Origin: Bacteroidota bacterium
GTDB lineage: Bacteria; Bacteroidota; Bacteroidia; Cytophagales; Cyclobacteriaceae
Assembly (NCBI GenBank): GCA_023417785.1
Contig: JAEZEH010000076.1
Location: 1-42,787, forward strand
Length of the DNA stretch: 42,787 bases
Direction of reading: 5' to 3'
Numbering within the stretch: the stretch's first letter is position 1; the number at the start of each line of letters is the position of its first letter. Of this stretch, positions 25,329 to 34,772 are shown piece after piece. The notes under the pieces are model-generated. The model worked only from the letters and a program-made list of their open reading frames with translations, ran no database searches and was not told the origin of the DNA. The position numbers were made by a program, and so were the translations under genes.

Positions 25329-28300
25329 TTATTTACAAAACCATAACCTCATCAGCGAGAGTAACTGGTCTATCTTCAAAGGTTTGGTAATATAATCAGA
25401 AGCGCCGGCTTCTATGCATTTTTGCCTGTCACCTTTCATTGCCTTGGCTGTTACCGCGATAATTGGCAGAGAATTATTCTTGTGCTCCCGCCGGATTTTC
25501 TGTGTTGTTTCGTAGCCATCCATTTCGGGCATCATAATATCCATCAATACCATGTCGATCGCGGGATTTTCGTTCAGCAACTGTATCGCCTCCTTCCCAC
25601 TTTCAGCGGTAATAACATTAATATTAAAGCGCTCAAAAACCGTGGTGAGGGCAAAAAGATTCCGGACGTCGTCGTCGACGACAAGAATGTTCTTACTACT
25701 CAGAATATCCTCCTGATTTCGGATATTTTCAATGATCCTTCGCTTCTCATGGGCAAGCTCCTTATAGTCGATGTGCAGCTGACTTACTGTTTCTTCAAGC
25801 AGTTGCTCAATCGAATTGGCTCCCTTCATGAGCAGCGCGTTTGTATTGTTCGTGATCTGATTCAACTCATTTTTGCTGAAGTCACGCGCCGAGTACACAA
25901 TTACCGGAGTATTATCCTTCTTTTTCTGTGCCACGTTCCTGATCATTTCCGAGCCGGCCATATCCGGAAGGGAATAATCAAGGATAATGCAATCATATTC
26001 GCCATGTTCAATCGCTTCGAGTGCTGCTCCGGCAGTGTCGTAAATTTCCACGTCCACACAATCGTCTTTCAACATCTTAACAATCTGTGACGAGTCAATC
26101 TCATTGTCTTCAACGACAACGACATTCTTCTTCTTGCGGTTGAAATTACGCATCATGTCATCCAACAGGTCGTCAAGTGACGAGGATTCCAATGGCTTGA
26201 GCAGAAAACTCCGCGCACCCCGCTTGAGCGCAAGTGAGCGGTTCTCCTCACCCGAAATCACATGGATCGGAATGTGGCGGTAGTTCAGATCATTTCGCAA
26301 AAGGTCCAGAATTTTCCAGCCACTGGTATCCGACAATTTCACATCAAGTGTGATACCTATCGGTGTGAACCGATTGATAAACTCAAAAACTTCGAGATAA
26401 TTGGTAGCTACTACCGCTTTAAGGCCCTTATCATGGGCCCTTTCGATAATAATCTTCGCAAAGCGAAAATCATCCTCCACGACGAGCACGATATTATCAG
26501 ATGCTGTAATATTATTACGGTCGTCTCCCGACTCGTTTAGCATTTCACTCACCAATTCGATGCTTCGGGTCTCAACGCCATCATTAGTTACGCGCAGTGA
26601 TCCCAGGAGGGAATCAATGTTGTCGTCATCCTCTTTGTTTTTCTGAAGCTGCTGAATAACCTTTATGCTTTCCGATGTTTCGCGGCTGATAACCGGAGAA
26701 AATCCTTCGAGTGGCAGGAACAAGGTAAACGTACTGCCATGACCGGGAATACTTTCAAGCTCGATGTTTCCACCGAGGAGTTCCGCCAGACCGCGGCTGA
26801 TCGAAAGGCCAAGGCCCGTGCCACCATACTTACGACTGGTTGACCCTTCAGCCTGCTGGAACGCTTCGAATATAATCATTTGCTTCTCGACGGGAATTCC
26901 AATACCGGTATCGCTGATGGAGAAACCAATTACATTCTTTGCTGAATCGAGTGAAGACAATCCGGATTTCCATTGATTCCTGGCGGCGTTGAATATCTTT
27001 AGGCGCACCTCCCCCTTCTCAGTGAATTTGAATGCGTTGGAAAGCAGATTCTTCAATATTTGGTTTAATCGCTGAATGTCAGTGTCCATCGTCGAAGGCA
27101 GCGATGAATCAACTTCAATATTGAATCGTAAACTTCTGGCCTCGGAAATCGGTTTGAAAGTGGTTTCCACAAAGCTCGCGATCTCGGCGATCGGTACACT
27201 GGATACGTTGGCGGAAATGAACCCCGACTCGATTTTTGACAGGTCAAGAATATCGTTGATAAGCTGAATCAGATCGTCTCCGCAGGAATGGATCGTCTTC
27301 GCGTATCGTATTTGTTTCTCGTTGAGGTTTCCTTCCGCGTTTTCGTAAAGCTGCTGTGCCAGAATCAATAAAGAATTCAGTGGCGTACGAAGCTCATGCG
27401 ACATGTTGGCAAGGAACTCGGACTTGTATTTAGAGGTCAGTGTTAATTGTTCCGCTTTTTCCTCGAGAGACTTGCGCGCTTCTTCCACTTCCTTGTTCTT
27501 GGCTTCCACCTCTTCTTTCTGCGTTACCAGGAGCAGCGCCTTGTCCTGAAGTTCATCATTCGTTCTGCGCAATTCTTCCTGCTGAACTTTCAGTTCGCTT
27601 GCCAGGGATTGAGACTGAGCCAGCAATTCCTCAGTTCGTGTATTCGTTTCGATCGTATTTAATACGATACCGATACTCTCCGTTACCTGACTCAGGAAGT
27701 CAATGTGGGTTTCACTAAGATCATCCAGCGAAGCAAGTTCGATAACGGCCTTCACGTTGTTTTCGAACAGCACTGGCAGGATGATAAGATTTGAGGGCTT
27801 AACCTTACCGAGTCCAGAGTTTATTTTGATGTATCCTTGTGGAACATTCGTGATGAGAATCTTTTCCTTTTCAAAAGCACACTGCCCGACAAGACCTTCG
27901 CCGATGGCGAATTCGCGGGGCACATTCTTTTCTTCCTTATACGCATAGGAGGCAAACAAGCGAAGTTTAAACTCCGGCGTGGTTTGGCTTTGTTTAAGGA
28001 TATAGAATGCGCCAAAATGTGCGTTTACAACTTCCGCCAGCTCTGAAAGGATTCGTTTCGAAACTGTATCAAGGTCGCGTTGCCCCTGCAGCATTTGCGT
28101 GAACTTCGCCAGGTTGGATTTCAGCCAGTCTTGCTCCTGGTTCCTCAACGTGGTTTCACGCAGATTGGCGATCATCTGGTTGATGGTATCCTTCAACGCT
28201 TCCACTTCACCTTTTGCTTCGACGCGAATGGTACGTGACAGATCACCTTTTGTTACCGCAGAAGCAACTTCTGAAATCGACCGAACCTGAGTAGTAAGAT

Positions 28301-31300
28301 TCTGGGCCAGCTGGTTTACGTTTTCGGTAAGGTTCTTCCAGATTCCTGAAGCCCCTGGCACGCTGGCCTGGCCACCGAGTTTGCCATCCACACCTACTTC
28401 CCGCGCTACGTTTGTAACCTGATCGGCAAAGACTGCCAGCGTTTCTATCATCTCGTTGATAGTATCCGTTAACTGCGCAACTTCACCTTTAGCGTTGATT
28501 GATAATTTCTGTCGCAGGTTTCCGGTAGCCACTGAAGTTACCACCTTCGCGATACCGCGAACCTGTGAAGTGAGGTTAGAGGCCATCATGTTCACAGAGT
28601 CAGTCAGATCTTTCCAGGTACCACCCACACCCTTCACCTCAGCCTGTCCGCCGAGCTTCCCTTCGGTACCCACTTCACGGGCAACGCGGGTTACTTCGAA
28701 GGCGAATGAATTAAGCTGTTCCACCATCGTGTTGATCGTGTTCTTCAATTCAAGAATTTCGCCTTTCACATCGATGGCCACCGTTTTGGACAAGTCTCCT
28801 GACGCCACCGCTTTTGTTACCTGAGCAATATTGCGAACCTGCGCTGTGAGATTACCTGTCATCTGATTTACCGAGTCCGTAAGATCTTTCCAGGTTCCCG
28901 CAACACCGGGAACGAAAGCCTGTCCACCGAGTTTACCATCGGTTCCCACTTCACGCGCCACTCGGGTAACTTCCGATGCGAAAGCGCGAAGCTGGTCCAC
29001 CATCGTGTTTAGTGTTTCCTTCAACTGGAGGATCTCTCCCCGTACGTCCACCGTGATCTTCTTCGACATGTCGCCATTCGCCACCGCGATGGCCACGTCC
29101 GCAATATTCCGAACCTGCGCGGTAAGGTTACCGGCCATTTGATTCACCGAATCCGTCAGGTCTTTCCACGTTCCGGCTACACCAGGAACATTGGCCTGCC
29201 CGCCCAGCTTACCTTCCGTACCTACCTCGCGGGCTACACGCGTAACTTCAGACGCAAATCCGCGAAGCTGGTCAACCATGGTGTTTATGGTATTCTTCAA
29301 TTCAAGAATTTCACCCTTCACATCGACCCCGATTTTACGTGAAAGGTCTCCGTTCGCAACTGCGGTCGTTACTTCTGCAATGTTACGGACCTGTGAAGTC
29401 AGATTTGAGGCCATGAGGTTAACGCTGTCGGTGAGGTCCTTCCAGGTACCTGCAACGCCCGGTACATACGCCTGACCACCGAGTTTCCCTTCGGAACCTA
29501 CTTCGCGAGCAACCCGTGTTACCTCCGAACCAAATGAGTTCAGCTGATCCACCATCGTGTTGATGGTATTCTTCAATTCGAGAATTTCGCCCTTAACGTC
29601 GACGGTGATCTTCCGTGACAAGTTTCCTTTCGCCACAGCGGTAGTTACTTCCGCAATATTCCGAACCTGGGCGGTGAGGTTAGACGCCATCTGGTTCACC
29701 GAATCCGTCAGATCTTTCCACACACCACCGACACCTTCCACCGTAGCCTGACCGCCGAGTTTTCCTTCTGAACCTACTTCCCGCGCAACACGCGTTACTT
29801 CGGAACCGAAAGAATTCAGCTGATCCACCATTGTATTGATGGTGTTCTTCAATTCAAGGATTTCCCCTTTGACGTCGACGGTAATCTTACGCGACAAATC
29901 GCCTTTGGCCACGGCGGTCGTTACTTCCGCAATGTTTCTCACCTGGGAAGTGAGGTTACCGGCCATTTTATTCACTGAATCTGTAAGGTCTTTCCACGTA
30001 CCACCTACACCGGGTACGTCGGCCTGCCCCCCAAGTTTACCCTCTGATCCCACTTCGCGCGCAACGCGCGTTACTTCCGAAGCAAACGAATTCAACTGAT
30101 CCACCATCGTGTTGATGGTATCCTTCAATTCGGCGATCTCACCTTTCACATCAACAGTGATTTTTCGGGAAAGGTCTCCTTTCGCCACGGCCGTGGTCAC
30201 CTGAGCAATATTCCGTACCTGACCTGTGAGATTGGAGGCCATCTGGTTTACCGAATCGGTAAGGTCTTTCCATACACCGCCGACACCTTCAACTGTAGCC
30301 TGACCGCCGAGCTTGCCTTCTGAGCCCACTTCACGCGCCACGCGGGTTACTTCGGATGCGAAAGAGTTCAACTGATCCACCATTACGTTGATAGTGTCTT
30401 TCAACTCACGAATTTCTCCACGAACGTCCACGGTGATCTTTCGCGACAAGTCGCCTTTCGCCACGGCGGTGGTCACCTGGGCAATATTTCTCACCTGGCC
30501 TGTGAGGTTGGATGCCATTTGATTCACAGAATCGGTCAGGTCTTTCCATACACCGCCGACACCTTTCACAGTGGCCTGCCCTCCGAGTTTCCCTTCGGAG
30601 CCCACTTCTCTCGCGACACGGGTAACTTCAGCAGAAAACGAATTCAGCTGATCCACCATCGTGTTGATTGTATTTTTCAATTCGAGGATCTCACCTTTTA
30701 CGTCGACCGTAATCTGCCGCGACAGATCCCCTTTTGCCACGGCGGTGGTAACTTCTGCGATATTCCGCACCTGACCCGTGAGGTTGGACGCCATTTGGTT
30801 TACGGAGTCGGTAAGATCCTTCCATGTACCGGCAACGCCTTTAACCTGCGCCTGGCCGCCCAATTTCCCTTCTGTACCGACTTCCAGTGCAACCCGCGTT
30901 ACCTCTGACGAAAACGAGTTCAGCTGATCCACCATCGTGTTGATTGTATTCTTCAACTCGAGGATCTCACCTTTTACGTCGACGGTAATTTTTTTCGACA
31001 AGTCACCTTTTGCTACGGCAGTAGTCACTTCGGCGATGTTACGGACCTGAGCAGTGAGGTTTGAACCCATTTGATTCACCGAGTCGGTAAGGTCTTTCCA
31101 AACGCCCGCAACCCCTTTCACTTTGGCCTGGCCCCCGAGTTTGCCTTCAGAGCCCACCTCACGTGCCACCCGTGTTACTTCCATGGAGAACAAATTCAGC
31201 TGTTTCACCATGTCATTTACCTCCTTGGCAATACGGGCAAACTCACCCTGCAATGCATGGCCGCCTATTTCCAGCGGCATCTCTTGCGACAGATTTCCTT

Positions 31301-31763
31301 TCGCGACAGAACTGATTACGTGGGCGATTTCGATGGTGGGGTGAACGAGATCCGAGATAAGGCCATTGATCGATTCGACGCCTGTGGCCCAGGCACCTTT
31401 TGCCGTTGGGACTTCGATACGTTGGGTTAATTTCCCCTGCTTTCCGATCGTGTTTCCGGCCCGGGTGAATTCATACATCAACCGGTCATTGAGAGATATA
31501 ATATCGTTAAGGGTATCACATATTTTCCCTGACAGGCCAACCTTATCCAAAGGCATTCGAACGGTAAAATTGCCGTTTCGCATTTCTATCAGCACCCGAA
31601 GGAGTTCGCGGTGGTCCAGTTCGGTGTCCAGATGACTGTAATCGTCGGCATTCGCCTTTATGGAAGGTCCTGAATTCCTTTTTTTTGTGCCTTTGACCTT
31701 TGGAGCAACCGCGACGTCAACTTCGGCTGTCTCAGAGGGATTGCGAGTTATCTTCTTACCCAT
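25329..31763 (-). CDS. Giant poly-HAMP hybrid histidine kinase (Nik1/group III-like)
   Basis: The product (2144 residues) has no transmembrane helix. Residues about 50-1200 hold around 25 HAMP-like modules, of which eleven perfectly spaced 92-residue units start at residue 207 and end at about 1200. A GAF domain follows (about 1220-1365), then a long coiled coil, HisKA with phospho-acceptor His1456 (FLANMSHELRTPLN), and HATPase (LKNLLSNAFKF, DTGIGIP, GGTGLGLSISRG). Three receivers close the chain: about 1755-1870, 1880-1995 and 2022-2140 (VLMDIMMPEMDGYE). The layout resembles fungal Nik1/Os-1 group III osmosensing kinases but with about twice as many HAMP units and three receivers. It heads the operon with the receiver-kinase downstream. 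Confidence 0.92.
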   Translation of the reverse strand: MGKKITRNPSETAEVDVAVAPKVKGTKKRNSGPSIKANADDYSHLDTELDHRELLRVLIEMRNGNFTVRMPLDKVGLSGKICDTLNDIISLNDRLMYEFTRAGNTIGKQGKLTQRIEVPTAKGAWATGVESINGLISDLVHPTIEIAHVISSVAKGNLSQEMPLEIGGHALQGEFARIAKEVNDMVKQLNLFSMEVTRVAREVGSEGKLGGQAKVKGVAGVWKDLTDSVNQMGSNLTAQVRNIAEVTTAVAKGDLSKKITVDVKGEILELKNTINTMVDQLNSFSSEVTRVALEVGTEGKLGGQAQVKGVAGTWKDLTDSVNQMASNLTGQVRNIAEVTTAVAKGDLSRQITVDVKGEILELKNTINTMVDQLNSFSAEVTRVAREVGSEGKLGGQATVKGVGGVWKDLTDSVNQMASNLTGQVRNIAQVTTAVAKGDLSRKITVDVRGEIRELKDTINVMVDQLNSFASEVTRVAREVGSEGKLGGQATVEGVGGVWKDLTDSVNQMASNLTGQVRNIAQVTTAVAKGDLSRKITVDVKGEIAELKDTINTMVDQLNSFASEVTRVAREVGSEGKLGGQADVPGVGGTWKDLTDSVNKMAGNLTSQVRNIAEVTTAVAKGDLSRKITVDVKGEILELKNTINTMVDQLNSFGSEVTRVAREVGSEGKLGGQATVEGVGGVWKDLTDSVNQMASNLTAQVRNIAEVTTAVAKGNLSRKITVDVKGEILELKNTINTMVDQLNSFGSEVTRVAREVGSEGKLGGQAYVPGVAGTWKDLTDSVNLMASNLTSQVRNIAEVTTAVANGDLSRKIGVDVKGEILELKNTINTMVDQLRGFASEVTRVAREVGTEGKLGGQANVPGVAGTWKDLTDSVNQMAGNLTAQVRNIADVAIAVANGDMSKKITVDVRGEILQLKETLNTMVDQLRAFASEVTRVAREVGTDGKLGGQAFVPGVAGTWKDLTDSVNQMTGNLTAQVRNIAQVTKAVASGDLSKTVAIDVKGEILELKNTINTMVEQLNSFAFEVTRVAREVGTEGKLGGQAEVKGVGGTWKDLTDSVNMMASNLTSQVRGIAKVVTSVATGNLRQKLSINAKGEVAQLTDTINEMIETLAVFADQVTNVAREVGVDGKLGGQASVPGASGIWKNLTENVNQLAQNLTTQVRSISEVASAVTKGDLSRTIRVEAKGEVEALKDTINQMIANLRETTLRNQEQDWLKSNLAKFTQMLQGQRDLDTVSKRILSELAEVVNAHFGAFYILKQSQTTPEFKLRLFASYAYKEEKNVPREFAIGEGLVGQCAFEKEKILITNVPQGYIKINSGLGKVKPSNLIILPVLFENNVKAVIELASLDDLSETHIDFLSQVTESIGIVLNTIETNTRTEELLAQSQSLASELKVQQEELRRTNDELQDKALLLVTQKEEVEAKNKEVEEARKSLEEKAEQLTLTSKYKSEFLANMSHELRTPLNSLLILAQQLYENAEGNLNEKQIRYAKTIHSCGDDLIQLINDILDLSKIESGFISANVSSVPIAEIASFVETTFKPISEARSLRFNIEVDSSLPSTMDTDIQRLNQILKNLLSNAFKFTEKGEVRLKIFNAARNQWKSGLSSLDSAKNVIGFSISDTGIGIPVEKQMIIFEAFQQAEGSTSRKYGGTGLGLSISRGLAELLGGNIELESIPGHGSTFTLFLPLEGFSPVISRETSESIKVIQQLQKNKEDDDNIDSLLGSLRVTNDGVETRSIELVSEMLNESGDDRNNITASDNIVLVVEDDFRFAKIIIERAHDKGLKAVVATNYLEVFEFINRFTPIGITLDVKLSDTSGWKILDLLRNDLNYRHIPIHVISGEENRSLALKRGARSFLLKPLESSSLDDLLDDMMRNFNRKKKNVVVVEDNEIDSSQIVKMLKDDCVDVEIYDTAGAALEAIEHGEYDCIILDYSLPDMAGSEMIRNVAQKKKDNTPVIVYSARDFSKNELNQITNNTNALLMKGANSIEQLLEETVSQLHIDYKELAHEKRRIIENIRNQEDILSSKNILVVDDDVRNLFALTTVFERFNINVITAESGKEAIQLLNENPAIDMVLMDIMMPEMDGYETTQKIRREHKNNSLPIIAVTAKAMKGDRQKCIEAGASDYITKPLKIDQLLSLMRLWFCK
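28110..31145 (-). repeat. Eleven 276-bp tandem repeats encoding the poly-HAMP array
   Basis: The GKLGGQ motif recurs eleven times from residue 207 (codon ends at 31145) to residue 1127 (28385). The distance of 920 residues equals exactly ten intervals of 92, so no insertion or deletion interrupts the phase. Each unit holds two HAMP-like halves, one ending NTMVDQLNSF and one with WKDLTDSVNQMASNLT. Inner units are close to identical; the last 15 residues of unit eleven diverge. Confidence 0.9.
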
Positions 31764-31975
31764 GGCTTAGGTTTTTGTTGCAATTCTAAAAGTAAAAAGA
31801 AAATGCAACGGTAAATCTGTTAATTCGGTATAGCAAAGACTTTTTTATTTCCGGCTGCCGGCCTGTTGACAATATTCTACAGCGAGCAGGAATTTTATTG
31901 CTGGAAATTATTATGCCATCGAAATGATTTGCCATCCGACAGCAGAAATGTTATCTATGCCGGGAATAAGTTCGG
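31764..31975. promoter_or_regulatory. Divergent promoter region of the two kinase operons
   Basis: 212 bases separate the poly-HAMP kinase (minus strand) and the CHASE3 kinase (plus strand). The region is AT-rich, contains no gene, and must supply promoters for both operons. I found no perfect TAnnTTTG box and no strong dyad. Confidence 0.45.
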
Positions 31976-33448
31976 ATGAAAATCTCAACGTTGATATTCG
32001 TAGGGTTTCTGGTTATCCTGAGTATGTTCTCGGTTACCACCTACATTAACTTCCGGTTGTCTGAAAAGGTGAACGAGAATTACGAATGGCTAAGCAAATC
32101 CACGAGCATTGTCAGAAGCAGTAACCGGTTTCAGCGCAACATTCTTAACATGGTTAGCGGATTGCGCGGATATCTTTTCAGCGGCGAGGAGTATTTTATT
32201 CAGGCGTACGATTCGGCCGCGCTGGAAAATGACGGGATCCTGGATGAATTAAATAACCTGATCCCGATAAACACGGTTCAACGCGGTTCTTTGGAACAAA
32301 TCTCAAAATTGAACCGGCGTTGGATCGAAGAATACTCTGGTCCGCTCATTGAGGCCAAAAAGTCTTCCTTTGACTCAGACAGTAGCAGAGCGGCGTTTAA
32401 TAAAATGTACCGTGAAAGGCTGCATAGTGGCCTGGAAGTTCGACTCAACAATGCATTAAATACCCGTTTGCGGGACTTTATCAATCACGAATACAGTGTC
32501 AGAGACATGCGTAAGACTGTATTGGATCAGTCGATACAACAAACCGGACAAATATCTCTTTACCTCACAACGTTTTCCATTCTAACGGGGCTTTTGATCG
32601 CGATATTTCTCGCCGTCCGGATTTCCCGAAGAATCATCAAAATGGTTAACATGGCCGATAGTATCGCATCGGGCAACTATCACGTTTATACAAAAGACAC
32701 GAGCCATGATGAGTTGAGTAAACTTGCCAACTCACTTAACCATATGGCTATGGTACTTTCCGAAAACATTTCTCTTCTTGAACGAAAAAACTCGGAGCTT
32801 GATCAATTCGCTCATATCGTTTCACACGACATGAAGGCACCCTTGCGCGGAATTGACAACGTAGTTACGTGGATTGAAGAGGACCATTGGAACGAGTTGT
32901 CGCCCAAAGTCAAGGAATATCTGCATTTGATAAAGAGTCGGATTGTCAGAGGTGAAAACCTGATTCATGGGATCCTGTCATATTCACGTGTCGGGCAGTA
33001 TGAGCTTGAAAAGGAAGAAGTCGACCTGAATCAGATGATGCAGGAGATTTCGGAAAACTTACCCCGGCACCAGGGTTTGAAGCTGGTGATCCAACCTAAT
33101 TTGCCTGTAATCTTCACACAACGCATTCCACTAATGCAGATCTTCAGCAACCTTGTCGGTAATGCCATCAAGTACCACGACAAGGAGAAAGGTAAAATCA
33201 AGGTTTATCATAAGGAGAATGGTGTCAACTTCCATTTTTTCATTGAGGACGACGGCCCTGGTATATCGAAGAACTATCACGATAAAATCTTCACGATATT
33301 TCAGACATTGAACGGAACGGATGCCTTCCAAAGTACCGGTGTGGGGCTGGCGATCGTGAAAAAAATTCTAGACGACCGTAATCAAAAAATTGAATTGCAC
33401 TCTGAACCTGGAAAAGGTTCTATATTTGAATTTTCCTGGCCAAAATAG
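31976..33448 (+). CDS. Membrane histidine kinase with CHASE3 and HAMP domains
   Basis: The product (490 residues) has a first membrane helix at about 3-22 (TLIFVGFLVILSMFSV), a helical extracytoplasmic CHASE3-type sensor at about 30-185 (typified by LNMVSGLRGYLFSGEE), and a second helix at about 190-213. HAMP spans about 213-265. HisKA has phospho-acceptor His284 (HIVSHDMKAPLRG). The ATPase contains FSNLVGNAIKYH, EDDGPGIS and STGVGLAIVKK. It is transcribed divergently from the poly-HAMP kinase and sits 6 bases before a single-domain receiver, its likely immediate phosphorylation partner. Confidence 0.92.
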   Translation: MKISTLIFVGFLVILSMFSVTTYINFRLSEKVNENYEWLSKSTSIVRSSNRFQRNILNMVSGLRGYLFSGEEYFIQAYDSAALENDGILDELNNLIPINTVQRGSLEQISKLNRRWIEEYSGPLIEAKKSSFDSDSSRAAFNKMYRERLHSGLEVRLNNALNTRLRDFINHEYSVRDMRKTVLDQSIQQTGQISLYLTTFSILTGLLIAIFLAVRISRRIIKMVNMADSIASGNYHVYTKDTSHDELSKLANSLNHMAMVLSENISLLERKNSELDQFAHIVSHDMKAPLRGIDNVVTWIEEDHWNELSPKVKEYLHLIKSRIVRGENLIHGILSYSRVGQYELEKEEVDLNQMMQEISENLPRHQGLKLVIQPNLPVIFTQRIPLMQIFSNLVGNAIKYHDKEKGKIKVYHKENGVNFHFFIEDDGPGISKNYHDKIFTIFQTLNGTDAFQSTGVGLAIVKKILDDRNQKIELHSEPGKGSIFEFSWPK

Positions 33449-33454
33449 TAGAGT

Positions 33455-33883
33455 ATGGAAAGCAGCAAGGTGATTAATATTCTGATGGTAGACGACGACT
33501 CACTCGACGTGATTGACATGCAGCGAACATTAAACAAGATGAACATCCTGCACAAGACGGCGGTGGCGAAAAACGGCGAAGAAGCCATTGAATACCTAAG
33601 CAACCCTTCAAACTTGGAACAAAAGCCCGATGTGGTATTGCTCGATATCAACATGCCCAAAATGAATGGCATTGAGTTTCTCACGGTGATCCGCAACAAA
33701 CCCGAATGGCGTGATTTGAAAGTGTTTATCGTGACAACGTCAGATGAACGTGTCGACAAAGAAGCTACCAAGAAACTTGGCATCTCCGGCTATATCGTGA
33801 AGCCGCTCAAACTCAACAACCCGTCATCAATGGATTCGTTCAATCTGATGATCGATCTGATGAATATGAAGGCCGGCAAATAG
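33455..33883 (+). CDS. Single-domain response regulator (CheY/Rcp1-like)
   Basis: The product (142 residues) consists of one receiver domain: acidic pocket MVDDD (11-15), phospho-acceptor Asp64 in LLDINMPKMNG, the switch TTSDE and the lysine in IVKPLKL. There is no output domain. Length and the extended beta-alpha insert near residues 45-60 resemble the Rcp1-type receivers that pair with phytochrome-like and CHASE-type kinases. It lies 6 bases after the CHASE3 kinase gene and is convergent with the next gene with a 3-base gap. Confidence 0.92.
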   Translation: MESSKVINILMVDDDSLDVIDMQRTLNKMNILHKTAVAKNGEEAIEYLSNPSNLEQKPDVVLLDINMPKMNGIEFLTVIRNKPEWRDLKVFIVTTSDERVDKEATKKLGISGYIVKPLKLNNPSSMDSFNLMIDLMNMKAGK

Positions 33884-33886
33884 GCT

Positions 33887-34429
33887 TCACCCCTTTTGCA
33901 TTTCGTCAGTCTGCGAGCCCTGCTTTCTGTTCTGCTGATCAGGATCTTGCTTCTCTGTGGCATTCATCGGTACCGACTTTTGTTCTTCGCCACTGAATAT
34001 CTTGTTATCGGGGAAAGCCGTATCCTGTCTTCCTGATTCATTGCCGGAAGTGGCACCCGGAACCGGGGAGCCTGCGATATTGGGCTTCGCGCTTTGTCGT
34101 GTATTCGTTCCATCCAAGGTTGAAGGATCCTCCATCCGTATCCCTGGCGATCCGCTTGGGCTCGTCGTGCGGGTTCCGGCTGGCGTAATTATCACGTTCT
34201 CGACCGTTGCGCCAAAATTCGTTTGTTCGCCGGCATCAGAAGTTTCGTTACCGTTCGCCTCTTCATTCGAACGTGAATCTATTTCGCCGGAATTGTCACG
34301 ATCCTGTGCATCGGCATTATATTCGGCCTGGTGGGCGCCCTCCTCTTTAACTCCTTCAGATTGTTGAGCAAAAGTCGTTGTGGTGATTATTGCACCAATG
34401 ACCAGGAAAAATAATCTAGTTGCTTTCAT
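33887..34429 (-). CDS. Exported low-complexity protein, unknown function
   Basis: The product (180 residues from ATG 34429) has a signal peptide (MKATRLFFLVIGAIITTTTFAQQ). The longer frame to 34531 is rejected because it overlaps the upstream gene and hides the signal. The mature part is rich in Glu, Gln, Asn, Ser, Gly and Thr, with no hydrophobic core, so it is probably disordered. No family is recognised. It follows the 82-residue exported gene by 7 bases, within the two-gene unit between the kinase blocks. It may be a secreted or periplasmic accessory of signalling, but this is only positional inference. Confidence 0.6.
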   Translation of the reverse strand: MKATRLFFLVIGAIITTTTFAQQSEGVKEEGAHQAEYNADAQDRDNSGEIDSRSNEEANGNETSDAGEQTNFGATVENVIITPAGTRTTSPSGSPGIRMEDPSTLDGTNTRQSAKPNIAGSPVPGATSGNESGRQDTAFPDNKIFSGEEQKSVPMNATEKQDPDQQNRKQGSQTDEMQKG

Positions 34430-34436
34430 TGTATTG

Positions 34437-34685
34437 TTAATTAGCGGCGAGCCCATCTTCGAGTGACGGTTGTTCGACGTGAATTCGCTCATAATAGCCC
34501 TTGCGTGTGACGAGAAGAATAGTGTCTCCATTGCAGTCGAGTCCTCTGCCGGCCTCTATCACGACATATCCGGAACAAAATCGCGTGGCTGTTGGTGTTG
34601 ACTCATCGGCTGCCATGAAATCTGCTCCGGTCATAAATAGCGTCGCGCAAATCGCAAGGCCAAGGGTAACTATTCTCGTCTTCAT
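34437..34685 (-). CDS. Small exported protein with two cysteines, unknown function
   Basis: The product (82 residues from ATG 34685) has a signal peptide (TRIVTLGLAICATLFMTGA). The mature part includes FCSGYVVIEAGRGLDCNGD, with two cysteines 14 apart that could form a disulfide, and then a short beta-rich segment. The longer frame from 34730 adds residues before the signal and is rejected. It is directly upstream of the low-complexity exported protein, so they likely form an operon. No family is recognised. Confidence 0.6.
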   Translation of the reverse strand: MKTRIVTLGLAICATLFMTGADFMAADESTPTATRFCSGYVVIEAGRGLDCNGDTILLVTRKGYYERIHVEQPSLEDGLAAN

Positions 34686-34772
34686 ATCGCGGTCCGGGAT
34701 AATTTTATGTCCCTGTCGGGAGCCATACAATTAAAAATCCGGTACCAGCAACTCTGCGCTCAAACGGCTATT

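Noticed and set aside
28110..31145. Possible CRISPR or noncoding tandem array
   Set aside because: The period is 276 bp with no unique spacers, and the repeats encode one intact reading frame.
28456..31635. Long open frames on the plus strand opposite the poly-HAMP array
   Set aside because: They are shadows of the 276-bp repeat: the same antisense frame stays open because the units are near identical. They have no independent start context or protein-like composition.
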